Below, piece by piece: positions 1 through 10,095 of a stretch of 64,000 nt of DNA. The stretch spans positions 1 through 64,000 of the forward strand of contig JAJNPV010000011.1 of assembly GCA_021155195.1 (NCBI GenBank), read 5' to 3'. This DNA comes from Ohtaekwangia sp. Lineage in GTDB: Bacteria; Bacteroidota; Bacteroidia; Cytophagales; Cyclobacteriaceae. Position 1 is the first letter of the stretch. Every line of letters starts with the position of its first letter. Below the pieces are notes generated by a model, which was given only the letters and a program-made list of their open reading frames with translations, had not been told where the DNA came from and made no database searches. A program made the position numbers and the translations under genes.

Positions 1-17
1 CCGCCCATTTTGGGCGG
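1..17. other. GC-rich hairpin at window edge
   Basis: A perfect 7-bp stem (ccgccca / tgggcgg) around a 3-nt loop. It lies about 100 bp past the stop codon of the GH57 gene read on the minus strand, so it could be the stem of that gene's terminator. Any T-tract would fall outside the window, so this cannot be confirmed. Confidence 0.35.
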
Positions 18-120
18 CTATGTGCACCTGTCTAATTCAAATAAGTCGTACCTCCGTAAGTTCACGAGTTGGTGAGCCTCTTTTGAAACAATCTTCTCTC
101 AACTTATTCAGGCTCCATCC

Positions 121-2526
121 TCACTCCAACTTCACGCCCAAATTTTTTCCCAGCAACTTAAACTGTTCATCCCACTCCGTTTCATGCATAGGCTGTTTGC
201 TTTGCTGTACTGAAAACTCAAAATAGAAATTCTGACTCTTGTGAAGATTGGGCGCAAGCTTAAACTTCTGTAACACCGGGAACATCCTGTTTAGCCGTTG
301 GATACGTTTTACATTATCGGGTTCACTGCTGATGCGTTGCAACTCCCTGAAAATACTGTCACCCGCCAAGCGCGAAAGTTTGTCGGGGTCTTCAATTTTA
401 AACTTCCACTTTTCAAGTTCAGATGCAATGCGTTCCATCTCTTTAATGTTGATTTTATCCGACTTGAAGATTTTAATCAAATCCGCATTGAGCACATACT
501 CAAACGTGGTTCTGTAAGTAACTGGGATCGGAATATTGTTATTTGCTAATGCATTGATCAACGGATAATCGCGGTTGTAACTTTTGCGCAGCGATTGCTC
601 CAGGTCATTCATACTTTCCTGCGAAATCATATCCAGAATCTTTCTTTTCTCATCTTGAAAGAGTTGCCAGATAGTATATTTTTCGGGGCCAAAATAAACC
701 TGCATTAAACCAATAACATCGCCTAACCTACCCTCTTCAAAAGATTTTACCATTCTAAATTGCATGCTGGCAAAATCATCGGCCTGCATCTCCAGGGAAA
801 TGTTTCCAATAATATTATGCTTGCCCAGATAGATAACTGCAAATGCGAATTTCTTCTCAGATTGCGTTACCATCGATTTTACTTTTGTTAATCCCAACAC
901 CAACTTTTGTTCACCCGCTTCTTTCTTTAAAAAGAAATCATTGGAGGTACTATAATTAAATACCGCCAGGGCTTCGGGTTCATCTTCAAAAATTGAAGCT
1001 ACCGCATAATGCATCCCCACCCTTTGCAAATTTGTGCGTGATGGCAGCACAACATCTTTATATACCCTCGCACCTGTTTGATAAGCCGCTACATTGCTAG
1101 GTGCCTGTTCCAGGCGCTTAACAAATTCTTCCTCTAAATCGACATTGCCAATTTGATTGGCCAATTGAATTACACGACATGCATACTGCATAACCTGCGT
1201 TGTCTCAATCCCGGAAATTTCATCGAAGAACCATCCACAACTGGTATACATTAGCATGGCATGCCGTTGCATTTCCATAATGCGTAAAATGCGATTTGCC
1301 GAAGCATCGGGCAATGCATGATCGTTAAGAAAACTTTCTATATGTTCATCACTTCGTTTGAGAACAATATTTATATAATCATTACGTGCTTTCCATGGAT
1401 CGGCAACTACCTTACCACCCTCCTGCTCAAAAATTACTTCCACGCTATCCCGCAACCAATCCAAAGCAGCCCGTAAAGGCTTGCGCCATAGTTGATGATA
1501 GCCCGGTTTGCCCGAATTACACCCGCAGTTTTCGCGCCAGCGTTCTACTCCATGCACACAACTCCACGAGCTGTCTTCAACAATTTGTGCTTCTTCTTCG
1601 GGTGGACAAAGCTCTAAAAACTGAGCATAGTTGGTAAGCGTTACATCTTTGCCTTTTTCAATGTAATCCAAACAAAACGCCAACGCCATTTCGCCATGCT
1701 TATGATGATGTCCATACGTTTCGCCATCGGTTGCCACATGCACCAATTGCGGCCGTTTATCATCTTTATTAAACGTACTCACCAATCGTTCCGCAAAGCG
1801 CTTTCCATCATTCAGCAATCCATTAAAAGCAATGCCTTGCGAAATATCACCTTCATAGAAAAACACGATGATGGATTTTCCGCTCGGAAGGTTACATCGA
1901 TAAGCTTTGGTTGTGTTTACCGTGCGATCATGAACCGGGGTCCATTCCGCAGTTCCAATTTTTCGCACAGCCTTTGCCTGGCGTGGGGCAAGAATTGTAA
2001 ACTTAATATCGTTCTCGGCCAACACTTCAAGGGTTTCAGTATCCACTGCCGTTTCGGCTAACCACATTCCCTCGGGCTTTCGCTTAAAGCGATATTCAAA
2101 ATCGCGAATGCCCCAAAGTATTTGTGTTTCCTTATCGCGCGCATTGGCCAGTGGCATAATAATATGATTGTATACCTGCGCTACCGCAGAACCATGACCT
2201 CCAAAATTCAGAAGGCTCAATTTATCAGCATCTAAAATTGCTTCATACGTTTCTGGAGCATACAACTCCATCCACGAAAGTAACGTGGGCCCAAAGTTGA
2301 AACTGATTCGGGCATAGTTATTTACAATGTTTTTTATAATTCTCGATTCATCGAGAATACGCGAGGTAGCATTGGGCTCATAACATTCTGCGGTAATGCG
2401 TTCATTCCAATCGTGATAGGGATGAGCAGAATCCTGAACTTCGATTACTTCCAGCCACGCGTTCTCGCGGGGTGGTTGATAAAAATGGCCGTGAATACAA
2501 ACGTACTTGTTAGAAGATGATGACAT
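121..2526 (-). CDS. GH57 family alpha-glucan enzyme with DUF3536-type C-terminus
   Basis: An 801-residue cytoplasmic protein with no signal peptide. The N-terminal half has the GH57 pattern: the opening IHGHFYQPPRENAW, a nucleophile-type motif GMWLAETAVD (about residue 180), and the acid motif VATDGETYGHHHKHGE (about 265). The long C-terminal half matches what is usually called DUF3536. GH57 members include alpha-amylases, 4-alpha-glucanotransferases and branching enzymes; the exact activity cannot be read from sequence. It is last in a minus-strand alpha-glucan cluster, 68 nt after glgB, so a role in glycogen or maltodextrin turnover is inferred. The ATG at 2526 is supported by homology starting within a few residues of it. 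There is no visible Shine-Dalgarno, as is usual in Bacteroidota. Confidence 0.9.
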   Translation of the reverse strand: MSSSSNKYVCIHGHFYQPPRENAWLEVIEVQDSAHPYHDWNERITAECYEPNATSRILDESRIIKNIVNNYARISFNFGPTLLSWMELYAPETYEAILDADKLSLLNFGGHGSAVAQVYNHIIMPLANARDKETQILWGIRDFEYRFKRKPEGMWLAETAVDTETLEVLAENDIKFTILAPRQAKAVRKIGTAEWTPVHDRTVNTTKAYRCNLPSGKSIIVFFYEGDISQGIAFNGLLNDGKRFAERLVSTFNKDDKRPQLVHVATDGETYGHHHKHGEMALAFCLDYIEKGKDVTLTNYAQFLELCPPEEEAQIVEDSSWSCVHGVERWRENCGCNSGKPGYHQLWRKPLRAALDWLRDSVEVIFEQEGGKVVADPWKARNDYINIVLKRSDEHIESFLNDHALPDASANRILRIMEMQRHAMLMYTSCGWFFDEISGIETTQVMQYACRVIQLANQIGNVDLEEEFVKRLEQAPSNVAAYQTGARVYKDVVLPSRTNLQRVGMHYAVASIFEDEPEALAVFNYSTSNDFFLKKEAGEQKLVLGLTKVKSMVTQSEKKFAFAVIYLGKHNIIGNISLEMQADDFASMQFRMVKSFEEGRLGDVIGLMQVYFGPEKYTIWQLFQDEKRKILDMISQESMNDLEQSLRKSYNRDYPLINALANNNIPIPVTYRTTFEYVLNADLIKIFKSDKINIKEMERIASELEKWKFKIEDPDKLSRLAGDSIFRELQRISSEPDNVKRIQRLNRMFPVLQKFKLAPNLHKSQNFYFEFSVQQSKQPMHETEWDEQFKLLGKNLGVKLE

Positions 2527-2540
2527 TTAACGAATAGAAT

Positions 2541-2587
2541 AAGTAGTTACTAAATTGGTAGAAGTAGTAAATCGTGAGTTAGTGAAT
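2541..2587. repeat. Short degenerate intergenic repeat
   Basis: In the 68-nt gap between glgB and the GH57 gene, aagtagt recurs exactly 21 nt apart (2541 and 2562). Related words follow (gagttag, tagtgaa), giving a loose 7-nt texture like the clearer elements at 19874 and 52759. Degenerate, so low confidence. Confidence 0.3.
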
Positions 2588-2594
2588 CTTAGTA

Positions 2595-4559
2595 TTATTC
2601 AATTTCAAATTCTGCCTGTTCTTCATGAAGTTTAAGCACCGAAATACCAAGCGGTGGCAATGTTATTGAAACAGAATAATCCTTGTTATGGTATTTGACA
2701 GGGGTTGTATGGAGCAATCCCTGATTAAGGGCACCACTGCCACCGTACTTTAAGTTGTCGGAATTAAACACTTCCGAATAAGTTCCACGAAACGGAACCC
2801 CAATGCGATAGATTTGTCTCGCCTCGGGAGTAAAATTGCAAGCAACAATCAGGGCATCTTCCTTATTTCCAGACTTTCGCATAAAAATAATTACACTATT
2901 CTCCCGGTCAGAATAATCTACCCACTCAAATCCCCTATCATCAAAAGCAAATTGATAACAAGCGGGCTCTGTTTTATAAAGTGTGTTGAGATCTTTTATC
3001 AACGTAAGCACACCTTTATGTGCCCCATGATCAAGCAAATGCCAATCAAGACTACGGTCATGGTTCCACTCACTGGTTTGGCCAAATTCTCCACCCATAA
3101 ACAAAAGCTTTGTGCCCGGGTGCGTAAACATGTAGGCATACATTAAGCGCAAGTTGGCAAAGCGTCTCCATTCATCGCCAGGCATGCGCCCCATCAACGA
3201 CCCTTTTCCATGAACCACCTCATCATGCGAAAGCGGCAACATGAAATTTTCTGTGAATGCGTAGATAACACTAAACGTAATTTCATTCTGATGATACTTG
3301 CGGTGAATCGGATCGAGTTTGAAATAACTCAATGTATCATGCATCCAACCCATCATCCATTTCTGCCCAAAACCCAAACCTCCTAAATAGGTTGGCTTAG
3401 AAACTCCCGGCCATGCAGTAGATTCTTCAGCTATCGTAACTACATCCGGAAAGGCCCCATAAACCACTTCATTAAATTCTTTCAGAAAAGTAATTGCTTC
3501 AATGTTTTCGTTCCCTCCATACTCATTTGGTATCCACTCGCCCTCCTTGCGGGAATAATCCAAATACAACATAGAGGCAACCGCATCCACACGAAGTCCA
3601 TCCGCATGATAAATCTCTAACCAGAACAACGCGTTGCTGATCAGGAATGACCGCACTTCGGCACGACCATAATTATAAATATAACTGCTCCAATCCGGAT
3701 GAAATCCTTTTCGGGGATCGGCATGCTCATACAAATGCGTGCCATCAAACTTATAGAGTCCATGTGCATCACCAGGAAAATGAGAAGGAACCCAGTCCAA
3801 AATAACTCCAATCTCGGCCTCATGAAAGGCATCGATCAACTCCATAAACTCCTGTGGCGATCCAAACCTACTGGTGGGCGCAAAGTATCCCGTAAGCTGG
3901 TAGCCCCATGAACCAAAGAAAGGATGTTCCATCACAGGCAAAAATTCTACGTGTGTAAACCCGCATTCTTTAACATACGCTACTAACTCAACCGCTAACT
4001 CTTTATAACTCAATGAACGGTTTCCGTCATCGAACTTTCGCCTCCAACTTCCGGCATGTATTTCATAAACAGAATAAGGTTTTGGTTTCCCTATTTGCTT
4101 TTTACGATCCGCTAACCAAACTGAATCGCGCCAGGTATAATCATGATCCCAAATAATGGACGCTGTATTAGGCGCAATCTCTGCATAGAATGCAAAGGGA
4201 TCTGCTTTCTCTACTATTTCACCCGTGTTTGAATGAATGGAGTATTTATATACTTCGCCTTTTCCTATACCTGCAAAAAATCCTTCCCAGATTCCTGACT
4301 GATCCCACCGAGGCGAAAGCTTATGGTCATTGCTGTTCCAACTGTTAAAGTTTCCAATCACTGAAACGCTTCGTGCATTGGGTGCCCATACAGCAAAGTA
4401 TGTTCCTTGTTGTTTTTTAAATGTGCTAAGATGCGCCCCCAGTTTTTCATAAAGTTTGAAATGCTTACCACTTTTAAACAGATGAATGTCATAATCTGAA
4501 AAGAGGCTAAAGCTATCTTGTTCTTCAGATTCATTCTTGGAAGTCTTCTTCTTTGCCAT
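2595..4559 (-). CDS. glgB: 1,4-alpha-glucan branching enzyme GlgB
   Basis: A 654-residue GH13 enzyme that makes alpha-1,6 branches in glycogen-type glucan. A CBM48-like N-terminal domain (about 35-125, including FAVWAPNARSVSVIGNFNSW) precedes the catalytic barrel. Catalytic residues are intact: nucleophile Asp325 in DGLRVDAVAS, acid/base Glu378 in TIAEEST, and the third Asp in LSHDEVVHGK. A C-terminal beta domain closes the protein. The Lys/Ser/Glu-rich first 16 residues are probably disordered. Length is typical of short bacterial GlgB. It lies downstream of treS-mak, separated by 214 nt that carry a MITE-like palindrome, so it may have its own promoter. In the GlgE pathway it branches the linear glucan that GlgE makes. 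Confidence 0.96.
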   Translation of the reverse strand: MAKKKTSKNESEEQDSFSLFSDYDIHLFKSGKHFKLYEKLGAHLSTFKKQQGTYFAVWAPNARSVSVIGNFNSWNSNDHKLSPRWDQSGIWEGFFAGIGKGEVYKYSIHSNTGEIVEKADPFAFYAEIAPNTASIIWDHDYTWRDSVWLADRKKQIGKPKPYSVYEIHAGSWRRKFDDGNRSLSYKELAVELVAYVKECGFTHVEFLPVMEHPFFGSWGYQLTGYFAPTSRFGSPQEFMELIDAFHEAEIGVILDWVPSHFPGDAHGLYKFDGTHLYEHADPRKGFHPDWSSYIYNYGRAEVRSFLISNALFWLEIYHADGLRVDAVASMLYLDYSRKEGEWIPNEYGGNENIEAITFLKEFNEVVYGAFPDVVTIAEESTAWPGVSKPTYLGGLGFGQKWMMGWMHDTLSYFKLDPIHRKYHQNEITFSVIYAFTENFMLPLSHDEVVHGKGSLMGRMPGDEWRRFANLRLMYAYMFTHPGTKLLFMGGEFGQTSEWNHDRSLDWHLLDHGAHKGVLTLIKDLNTLYKTEPACYQFAFDDRGFEWVDYSDRENSVIIFMRKSGNKEDALIVACNFTPEARQIYRIGVPFRGTYSEVFNSDNLKYGGSGALNQGLLHTTPVKYHNKDYSVSITLPPLGISVLKLHEEQAEFEIE

Positions 4560-4605
4560 CGTGCTAATGTAGGTTAAAACATCATGTTATTTACTGAATT
4601 GTGAT

Positions 4606-4758
4606 CTGACTAAAAAGTCTCCTGTCATCGCGGCCCTGCCTGCACGAAGCCGTTTCGGCAAAGGCAGGCTTTGAGCCGCGATCTGAGCTTCGCCACACTC
4701 CTTGAGATTCCGGGTCAAGCCCGGAATGACAATCTTATTAATTTGACTTTTTAGTCAG
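4606..4758. mobile_element. MITE-like palindromic element with 14-bp terminal inverted repeats
   Basis: A 153-bp element between treS-mak and glgB. Perfect 14-bp terminal inverted repeats (ctgactaaaaagtc at 4606-4619, gactttttagtcag at 4745-4758) enclose nested palindromes. One arm pair is atcgcggc / gccgcgat (4627-4634 and 4675-4682). Another is attccggg / cccggaat around a 5-nt loop (4707-4727). It is more GC-rich than its neighbours and has no ORF. The second palindrome resembles short palindromic repeats found dispersed in many bacterial genomes. No target-site duplication is obvious. A non-autonomous element or a REP-like hairpin pair is the best reading. Confidence 0.7.
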
Positions 4759-4773
4759 TTCCAATTTTAAGTA

Positions 4774-7700
4774 TTAGCTTTTCTTTTTACGTAGATCCTT
4801 TGCCTGAAAGTACCGATTCATATGGTAATAAATTCCCCGCAAGGGAATATTTACCCAATCGGGGCGACTATTCAATTCGTAGCCTAACTCATAAATTGCC
4901 TTTTCAAGCAAATAGGTACGGATCAAGACTTCGTCCTGATCGCTTAATTGTGTGCTGAGGCCTGACCGTTCCAGGTACGCTCCCATATAAAATCTACTCA
5001 CATAGTGCTGCCATTGCTCTGCCCACTCCATCAAAAACTCAATATCCTTTTCGCGATAGTTTTCATTCAGGATAATTTTTCCGAATGCCGCATAGTGGAA
5101 AGAACGCATCATACCAGCTACATCCTTCAACGGATTTTTCTTCAATCTCCGTTCGCTAAAACTAAAACCAGGCTCGCCTTCAAAATCAATAATCACGAAA
5201 TCCTTTCCGGTGAAGAGTATTTGCCCTAAGTGAAAATCACCATGGATTCTTGTTTTAATGGCACTGATTTTTGTTTGATGAACTTCGCTAAAGCATTCCA
5301 TTATATCATCCTCCATAGCCAGCACTTTTTTGGCCAGTTCTTGTGTTTCATCATTAAGTTTACCAAGTGATTGTTCAAGCAATCGGAAACGATCTCGGGT
5401 AAGTTTACGCAATGCTGAATATAAAGATCGTTGGTAGTTGTTGTTAAAGTATTCCGGGGTAAACGCGGGATTGGTTTTATCCGAAGCAAGTGCCAAATGC
5501 ATTTCGGCCGTGCGCTGTCCTAAACGCACTACCCGTTCATAAAAACCCCTTCCAATAAATTCCTGAATTAATTCAGGCGCTTCCTCAAACTTAATGGAAG
5601 CTTTATTGACTAACGCGGGCAGCTTTTCTTTTTTGGCTTTAGCCATTACCCGTTCATAAAAACGACCTACAGAATCAATTGTCATTACCCACGAGTCGCC
5701 CTGATTTTCTACTTTCTCTTGAAGCAACCCAAACACCATCGTCTTTCCATCATTATCGCGATACTCTACACTGCCGGCATATTTCGGAGCATTTCTAAAT
5801 GAGGTATTCTCTGAAAGGAATCGGATAATTTCAAGATCAGGATTTACTTCCTGTTCTATTTTGCGATAGAACTTAAAGAAGTATTGATCATTATAAATAA
5901 TTGCCGTGTTACTTTGATCAGCTTTTAAAATCTTAGACTCAATCTTTTGTGAATTGAGCTTGGTAAATACACTACTATTAAATTCCAATGTACCATCGTC
6001 ATCTTTGATCCTCACTTTGCGATCCATGCTCGCAAACATAAAATCTCGGAAGCCTTTATGGTAACTGCTATCTAAAACAAAACCAACCTTACCCTGAATG
6101 TCGGCACGGCACACAACACTTTGTGCTGTGTATTCTACCTTATCAAAAATATTATCAGAAGGAACAAAGCACATGGGAAGGAAATACAACTCAGGAAGGC
6201 GTTGTACATAATGCACTTCAATAATAGTCAGATAATGCATCTCACCATCCGCTTTAAGCGGGATTACTTTATTGATGCTGATCTTATTGATAGCACGAGC
6301 CTTGCCACCAAACCAGCGGCATTTCTTCATAAAAGGTTGAAGGATTTTTCGTTCCAACACGCGCATGTCATTATAATTTGAAAATGCACGTTCCCATGAA
6401 AGGTCGGATTTGAAAAGAAACAACTCGTTCGAACTTCCATTTTGTTCCTTCTTCTCACTGACATCTGCCTGAAACCAAAAATATCCATAAGGACCAATCG
6501 TAATGGCGTAATCCCCTGAGCCCACACTCATAAACCGATTCTGGCTAAAGACTTCGGTGATATCGCAATCTTTAAATTCTTTGAGGTCTAGTGTAGTGGA
6601 TTGTGAGAACTGTGAAAGGTTAGCTACTACAATAATATTTTCCTTTTCGTAGGACCGAACAAAACTTAGAATTTTTGAATTTGAGCTTTCAATGAATTTC
6701 AACTCGCCACGACCGAAAAGACTCAATCTTTTTCGCATGGCAATTACATTCCTAATCCACCACATGAGTGACGATGGATTTTCTTCCTGGGTGGCAACAT
6801 TAATAGCCTCATACCGATACTCAGGGTCGCGCACAACGGGCAAGTAAAGTTTTTGAGGGTTTGCTGTTGAGAACCCGGCATTGCTATTCATGTTCCATTG
6901 CATGGGGGTTCGCACACCAAAGCGATCGCCTAAATAGATATTATCTCCCATCCCAATTTCATCACCATAATAAAGTACAGGCGTACCGGGTAGCGAAAAC
7001 AAAATCGTATATAAGAGTTCAATCTTCCTTCGGTCATTGTTCAATAGGGGTGCAAGCCTTCGCCTGATACCAATGTTATGTTTTGTAGCCGGATCATTGG
7101 CGTATGCTTTGAAGAGATAATCCTTTTCTTCCTCCGTTACCATCTCAAGCCCTACTTCATCATGATTTCGCAAAAACAAAGCCCACTGACTATTCATGGG
7201 TGTAGAAGGTGTTTGCTCCAAAATGTCGATGATCGGATATGCATCTTCTGTTCGTAAGCCCAGGTATAGGCGTGGCATTAAGGGATAATGAAAATTCATA
7301 TGACACTCCTGCCCTTCGCCAAAATATTCAGCTGCATCTTCCGGCCACAAGTTTGCCTCTGCAATCAGAATACGATCTTCATAATGTTTATCAATATGAC
7401 TGCGCACACGTTTCAGGAAAGAATGTGTTTGTGGAAGATTTTCGCAACTGGTGCCTTCTTCCTCGAACAAAAAAGGAACTGATGAAAGTCTAAATCCATC
7501 CACTCCTATTTTCATCCAAAAGTCAATTACCTTAATCATCTCCAATTGCACTTCCGAGTTTTCGAAATTCAATTCAGGTTGATGGCGATAAAAGCGATGC
7601 CAGAAATAAGCCTTGGCCTCATTATCCCATGCCCAGTTGGAGGATTCCTCATCCGTAAACATTACCCTCGCTTCTTTATACTTGTCGGTTGTCTCACTCC

Positions 7701-8100
7701 ACACATAGTAATCTTTATAGCGCGAGCCTGCACGCGCCTTACGGGATTTTTGAAACCAGGGATGTTGATCGGAGGTATGATTTAAAACAAGTTCAGTAAT
7801 TACTTTTATTCCCCTGCGATGTGCTTCTTTAAGAAAGAGCTTAAAATCGGCCAATGTTCCGTAGTCAGGGTGAATATCACAATACTCACTAATATCATAC
7901 CCATCATCCTTTAAAGGCGAAGGAAAAAACGGTAACAACCAAAGTGTATTAATTCCTAAATCTTCCAGATAATCCAATTTCTGAATCAACCCCTGAAAAT
8001 CACCTATGCCATCATTATTGCTGTCAAAAAAAGCGCGTACACTTATCTCATAGATGATTGCGTCTTTAAACCAAAGTGGATCTGTTTTGGGTGCGGCCAT
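4774..8100 (-). CDS. treS: Trehalose synthase-like domain fused to maltokinase, with altered TreS nucleophile
   Basis: A 1108-residue fusion. Residues 1-~550 form a GH13 TreS-type domain (DPLWFKDAIIYEISVRAFFD, ITELVLNHTSDQHPWFQ). Residues ~565-1108 form a maltokinase (Pep2/Mak-like) with catalytic-loop motif HGDFHLGQ and metal motif DFEGEP. TreS normally interconverts trehalose and maltose; the kinase makes maltose-1-phosphate for GlgE. In TreS enzymes region II reads like GFRLDAVPYL, but here it reads GFRLSSVPFL, putting Ser206 at the nucleophile position. Glu248 (IAEAN) and Asp314 (RNHDEV) are present, and the spacing 206-248 matches the family. The hydrolase half may therefore be inactive for isomerisation while the kinase half looks complete. 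Its start lies 2 nt after the glgE stop, so the two are almost certainly cotranscribed. Confidence 0.93.
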   Translation of the reverse strand: MAAPKTDPLWFKDAIIYEISVRAFFDSNNDGIGDFQGLIQKLDYLEDLGINTLWLLPFFPSPLKDDGYDISEYCDIHPDYGTLADFKLFLKEAHRRGIKVITELVLNHTSDQHPWFQKSRKARAGSRYKDYYVWSETTDKYKEARVMFTDEESSNWAWDNEAKAYFWHRFYRHQPELNFENSEVQLEMIKVIDFWMKIGVDGFRLSSVPFLFEEEGTSCENLPQTHSFLKRVRSHIDKHYEDRILIAEANLWPEDAAEYFGEGQECHMNFHYPLMPRLYLGLRTEDAYPIIDILEQTPSTPMNSQWALFLRNHDEVGLEMVTEEEKDYLFKAYANDPATKHNIGIRRRLAPLLNNDRRKIELLYTILFSLPGTPVLYYGDEIGMGDNIYLGDRFGVRTPMQWNMNSNAGFSTANPQKLYLPVVRDPEYRYEAINVATQEENPSSLMWWIRNVIAMRKRLSLFGRGELKFIESSNSKILSFVRSYEKENIIVVANLSQFSQSTTLDLKEFKDCDITEVFSQNRFMSVGSGDYAITIGPYGYFWFQADVSEKKEQNGSSNELFLFKSDLSWERAFSNYNDMRVLERKILQPFMKKCRWFGGKARAINKISINKVIPLKADGEMHYLTIIEVHYVQRLPELYFLPMCFVPSDNIFDKVEYTAQSVVCRADIQGKVGFVLDSSYHKGFRDFMFASMDRKVRIKDDDGTLEFNSSVFTKLNSQKIESKILKADQSNTAIIYNDQYFFKFYRKIEQEVNPDLEIIRFLSENTSFRNAPKYAGSVEYRDNDGKTMVFGLLQEKVENQGDSWVMTIDSVGRFYERVMAKAKKEKLPALVNKASIKFEEAPELIQEFIGRGFYERVVRLGQRTAEMHLALASDKTNPAFTPEYFNNNYQRSLYSALRKLTRDRFRLLEQSLGKLNDETQELAKKVLAMEDDIMECFSEVHQTKISAIKTRIHGDFHLGQILFTGKDFVIIDFEGEPGFSFSERRLKKNPLKDVAGMMRSFHYAAFGKIILNENYREKDIEFLMEWAEQWQHYVSRFYMGAYLERSGLSTQLSDQDEVLIRTYLLEKAIYELGYELNSRPDWVNIPLRGIYYHMNRYFQAKDLRKKKS

Positions 8101-8102
8101 AG

Positions 8103-10049
8103 TTACATGTTTGACTCGTGTACGGTTAACTTAAATAAATGAAAAGGCATCTTGTTCGGATTGAGATCAACAAAATTCCATTCTTGCGTCCATGTGTAGT
8201 ATTCATCAGTAATCAAATCGTGTAACTTGATATTGATCTTGCTACCCAACCGAAGCCTTTCCTTTGGCAATTGAATATACCCGCTTTGCCCGGTATGGGG
8301 ATCAAGGTTAACAACGACCAAAATAATATTTGACAAATCATCTGTTGCTTTCAGGTAGGCAACGATCTGATTATTTTCAATGGCACAAAACTGTGTATTC
8401 CAGGTGGAATGAAGCGCTGGATTTTGCTTTCGGATTTTATTAAGCAAACTCATGATATCCGTCATCCGATTGGTGCGCTTCCAATCATAATGACGCACCT
8501 CATACTTTTCAGAATTAAAATACTCCTCCCTGCCGGTTAACGGAGTGTTTTCATAAAACTCGTAGGATGGGCCATACACTCCATAATTGGATGAAAGCGT
8601 GGCCGCCAGGGCAAAGCGCAGAATAAAAATATTTTCGCCCTGATGTTGCAACTGATAAGGGAGAATATCGGGCGTATTGGGCCAGAAGTTTGGCCGGAAA
8701 TAATTTCGAGATGGGCCATTCACTAAACCAGTTACATACTCAATCAATTCTTGCTTGGAGGTTCGCCATGTAAAATAAGTATACGACTGTGTAAAGCCTA
8801 CCTTGCCCAACGAATCCATAATCTTTGGTCGCGTGAATGCTTCCGCTAAAAAAATTGTATCGGGATGAACCTTCTGAACTTCAGCTATCACCCACTGCCA
8901 GAATGGAATTGGCTTGGTGTGTGGATTATCAATTCTAAAAACAGAAACTCCTTGTTCAATCCAAAAGAAGAATACTGATTTTAATTCCTCCCAAAGTTCT
9001 TTCCAATTATCATTTTCAAAATTGAAAGGATAAATATCTTGATATTTCTTTGGCGGATTTTCAGCGTATTGGATCGTTCCGTCAGGTCGCTGTTTGAACC
9101 ATTCCGGATGTTCTTTAACATACGGATGATCGGGTGCGCATTGAAACGCAATATCCATAGCAACCTCAATTCCCAACTTCTTTGCTTCACTAATTAACTT
9201 TTTAAAATCCTCCAGAGTGCCCAACGCTGGTAAGATTGATTTGTGCCCGCCTTCATCACTACCAATCGCCCAGGGCGAACCGGGCTCGCCTGCTTCAGAG
9301 CGTACATTATTATTCTTTCCCTTACGATTAATCTTACCAATTGGGTGGATGGGTGGAAAATAGAGTACATCAAAACCCATGGCTGCCACACGAGGGAGTA
9401 ATCGAATACAATCTTGAAATGTTCCGTGCTTGCCAGACTCGAGAGAAGCTGAACGCGGAAAAAATTCGTACCAGGCTGAGAAATTTGCCTTCGCATACTC
9501 TACCTGAATTTTTATAACTTCCTGCAGTTCTGTTTCATTTTCCTTGAGTGGATTTGCATGAACTAAGGATGCAAAATCATCACTCAGTACTAATTCAATT
9601 GCATATTGACTATTGCCGGCTTTCTCAAGTCTATCTGCATTACCCGATAACGCTGGATTTATTGTAGCCAACTTTTGAAGGAAAATAATCCCTTCCATCA
9701 ATTCAACTTTCACATCTACTTTAGCAGCTGCTTTCTTTTTAAATCCATCATACCAGGTTTCAAAATGATCAATCCAGGCATGGATGGTGAAAACATAAAT
9801 ACCCGTCTCCAAAACATAGAAGGAAGCACTCCATTCGTCATTATAAGTGGCTTGCAATTCAACCTTATCCCACGATTTAGCTCCTTGCTTTTTATAAAGT
9901 ACTTCGGCCCGTATGTGATCATGCCCGTCACCAAAGATGGATGCCGTTACTGTTACACTCTCGCCAACCGTTCGTTTGGCCATGTATAAGCCATTATCAA
10001 CTACCGGCTGAACATTTTCAATTATTACTCTCGATTTACCTTGTATCAT
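8103..10049 (-). CDS. glgE: Alpha-1,4-glucan:maltose-1-phosphate maltosyltransferase GlgE
   Basis: A 648-residue cytoplasmic GH13_3 enzyme that transfers maltosyl units from maltose-1-phosphate to the end of an alpha-1,4-glucan. The N-terminal beta domain (about 1-110, the DUF3416 region) is followed by the barrel. The diagnostic GlgE signature VFRIDNPHTKPIPFW carries the nucleophile Asp, and IFLAEAFTRP carries the acid/base Glu. Length is typical. It directly precedes treS-mak (2-nt gap), the classic arrangement in which maltokinase supplies the GlgE donor. The 184 nt separating it from the upstream amylase hold an inverted repeat, so this pair may be transcribed from that gap. Confidence 0.96.
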   Translation of the reverse strand: MIQGKSRVIIENVQPVVDNGLYMAKRTVGESVTVTASIFGDGHDHIRAEVLYKKQGAKSWDKVELQATYNDEWSASFYVLETGIYVFTIHAWIDHFETWYDGFKKKAAAKVDVKVELMEGIIFLQKLATINPALSGNADRLEKAGNSQYAIELVLSDDFASLVHANPLKENETELQEVIKIQVEYAKANFSAWYEFFPRSASLESGKHGTFQDCIRLLPRVAAMGFDVLYFPPIHPIGKINRKGKNNNVRSEAGEPGSPWAIGSDEGGHKSILPALGTLEDFKKLISEAKKLGIEVAMDIAFQCAPDHPYVKEHPEWFKQRPDGTIQYAENPPKKYQDIYPFNFENDNWKELWEELKSVFFFWIEQGVSVFRIDNPHTKPIPFWQWVIAEVQKVHPDTIFLAEAFTRPKIMDSLGKVGFTQSYTYFTWRTSKQELIEYVTGLVNGPSRNYFRPNFWPNTPDILPYQLQHQGENIFILRFALAATLSSNYGVYGPSYEFYENTPLTGREEYFNSEKYEVRHYDWKRTNRMTDIMSLLNKIRKQNPALHSTWNTQFCAIENNQIVAYLKATDDLSNIILVVVNLDPHTGQSGYIQLPKERLRLGSKINIKLHDLITDEYYTWTQEWNFVDLNPNKMPFHLFKLTVHESNM

Positions 10050-10095
10050 CTATCAATAATCAATTTATATCTAACCCTTCAACTTTCACGCTATG

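Noticed and set aside
248..549. Plus-strand frames antisense to the GH57 gene
   Set aside because: They are shadows of a well-supported gene and show no protein family pattern.
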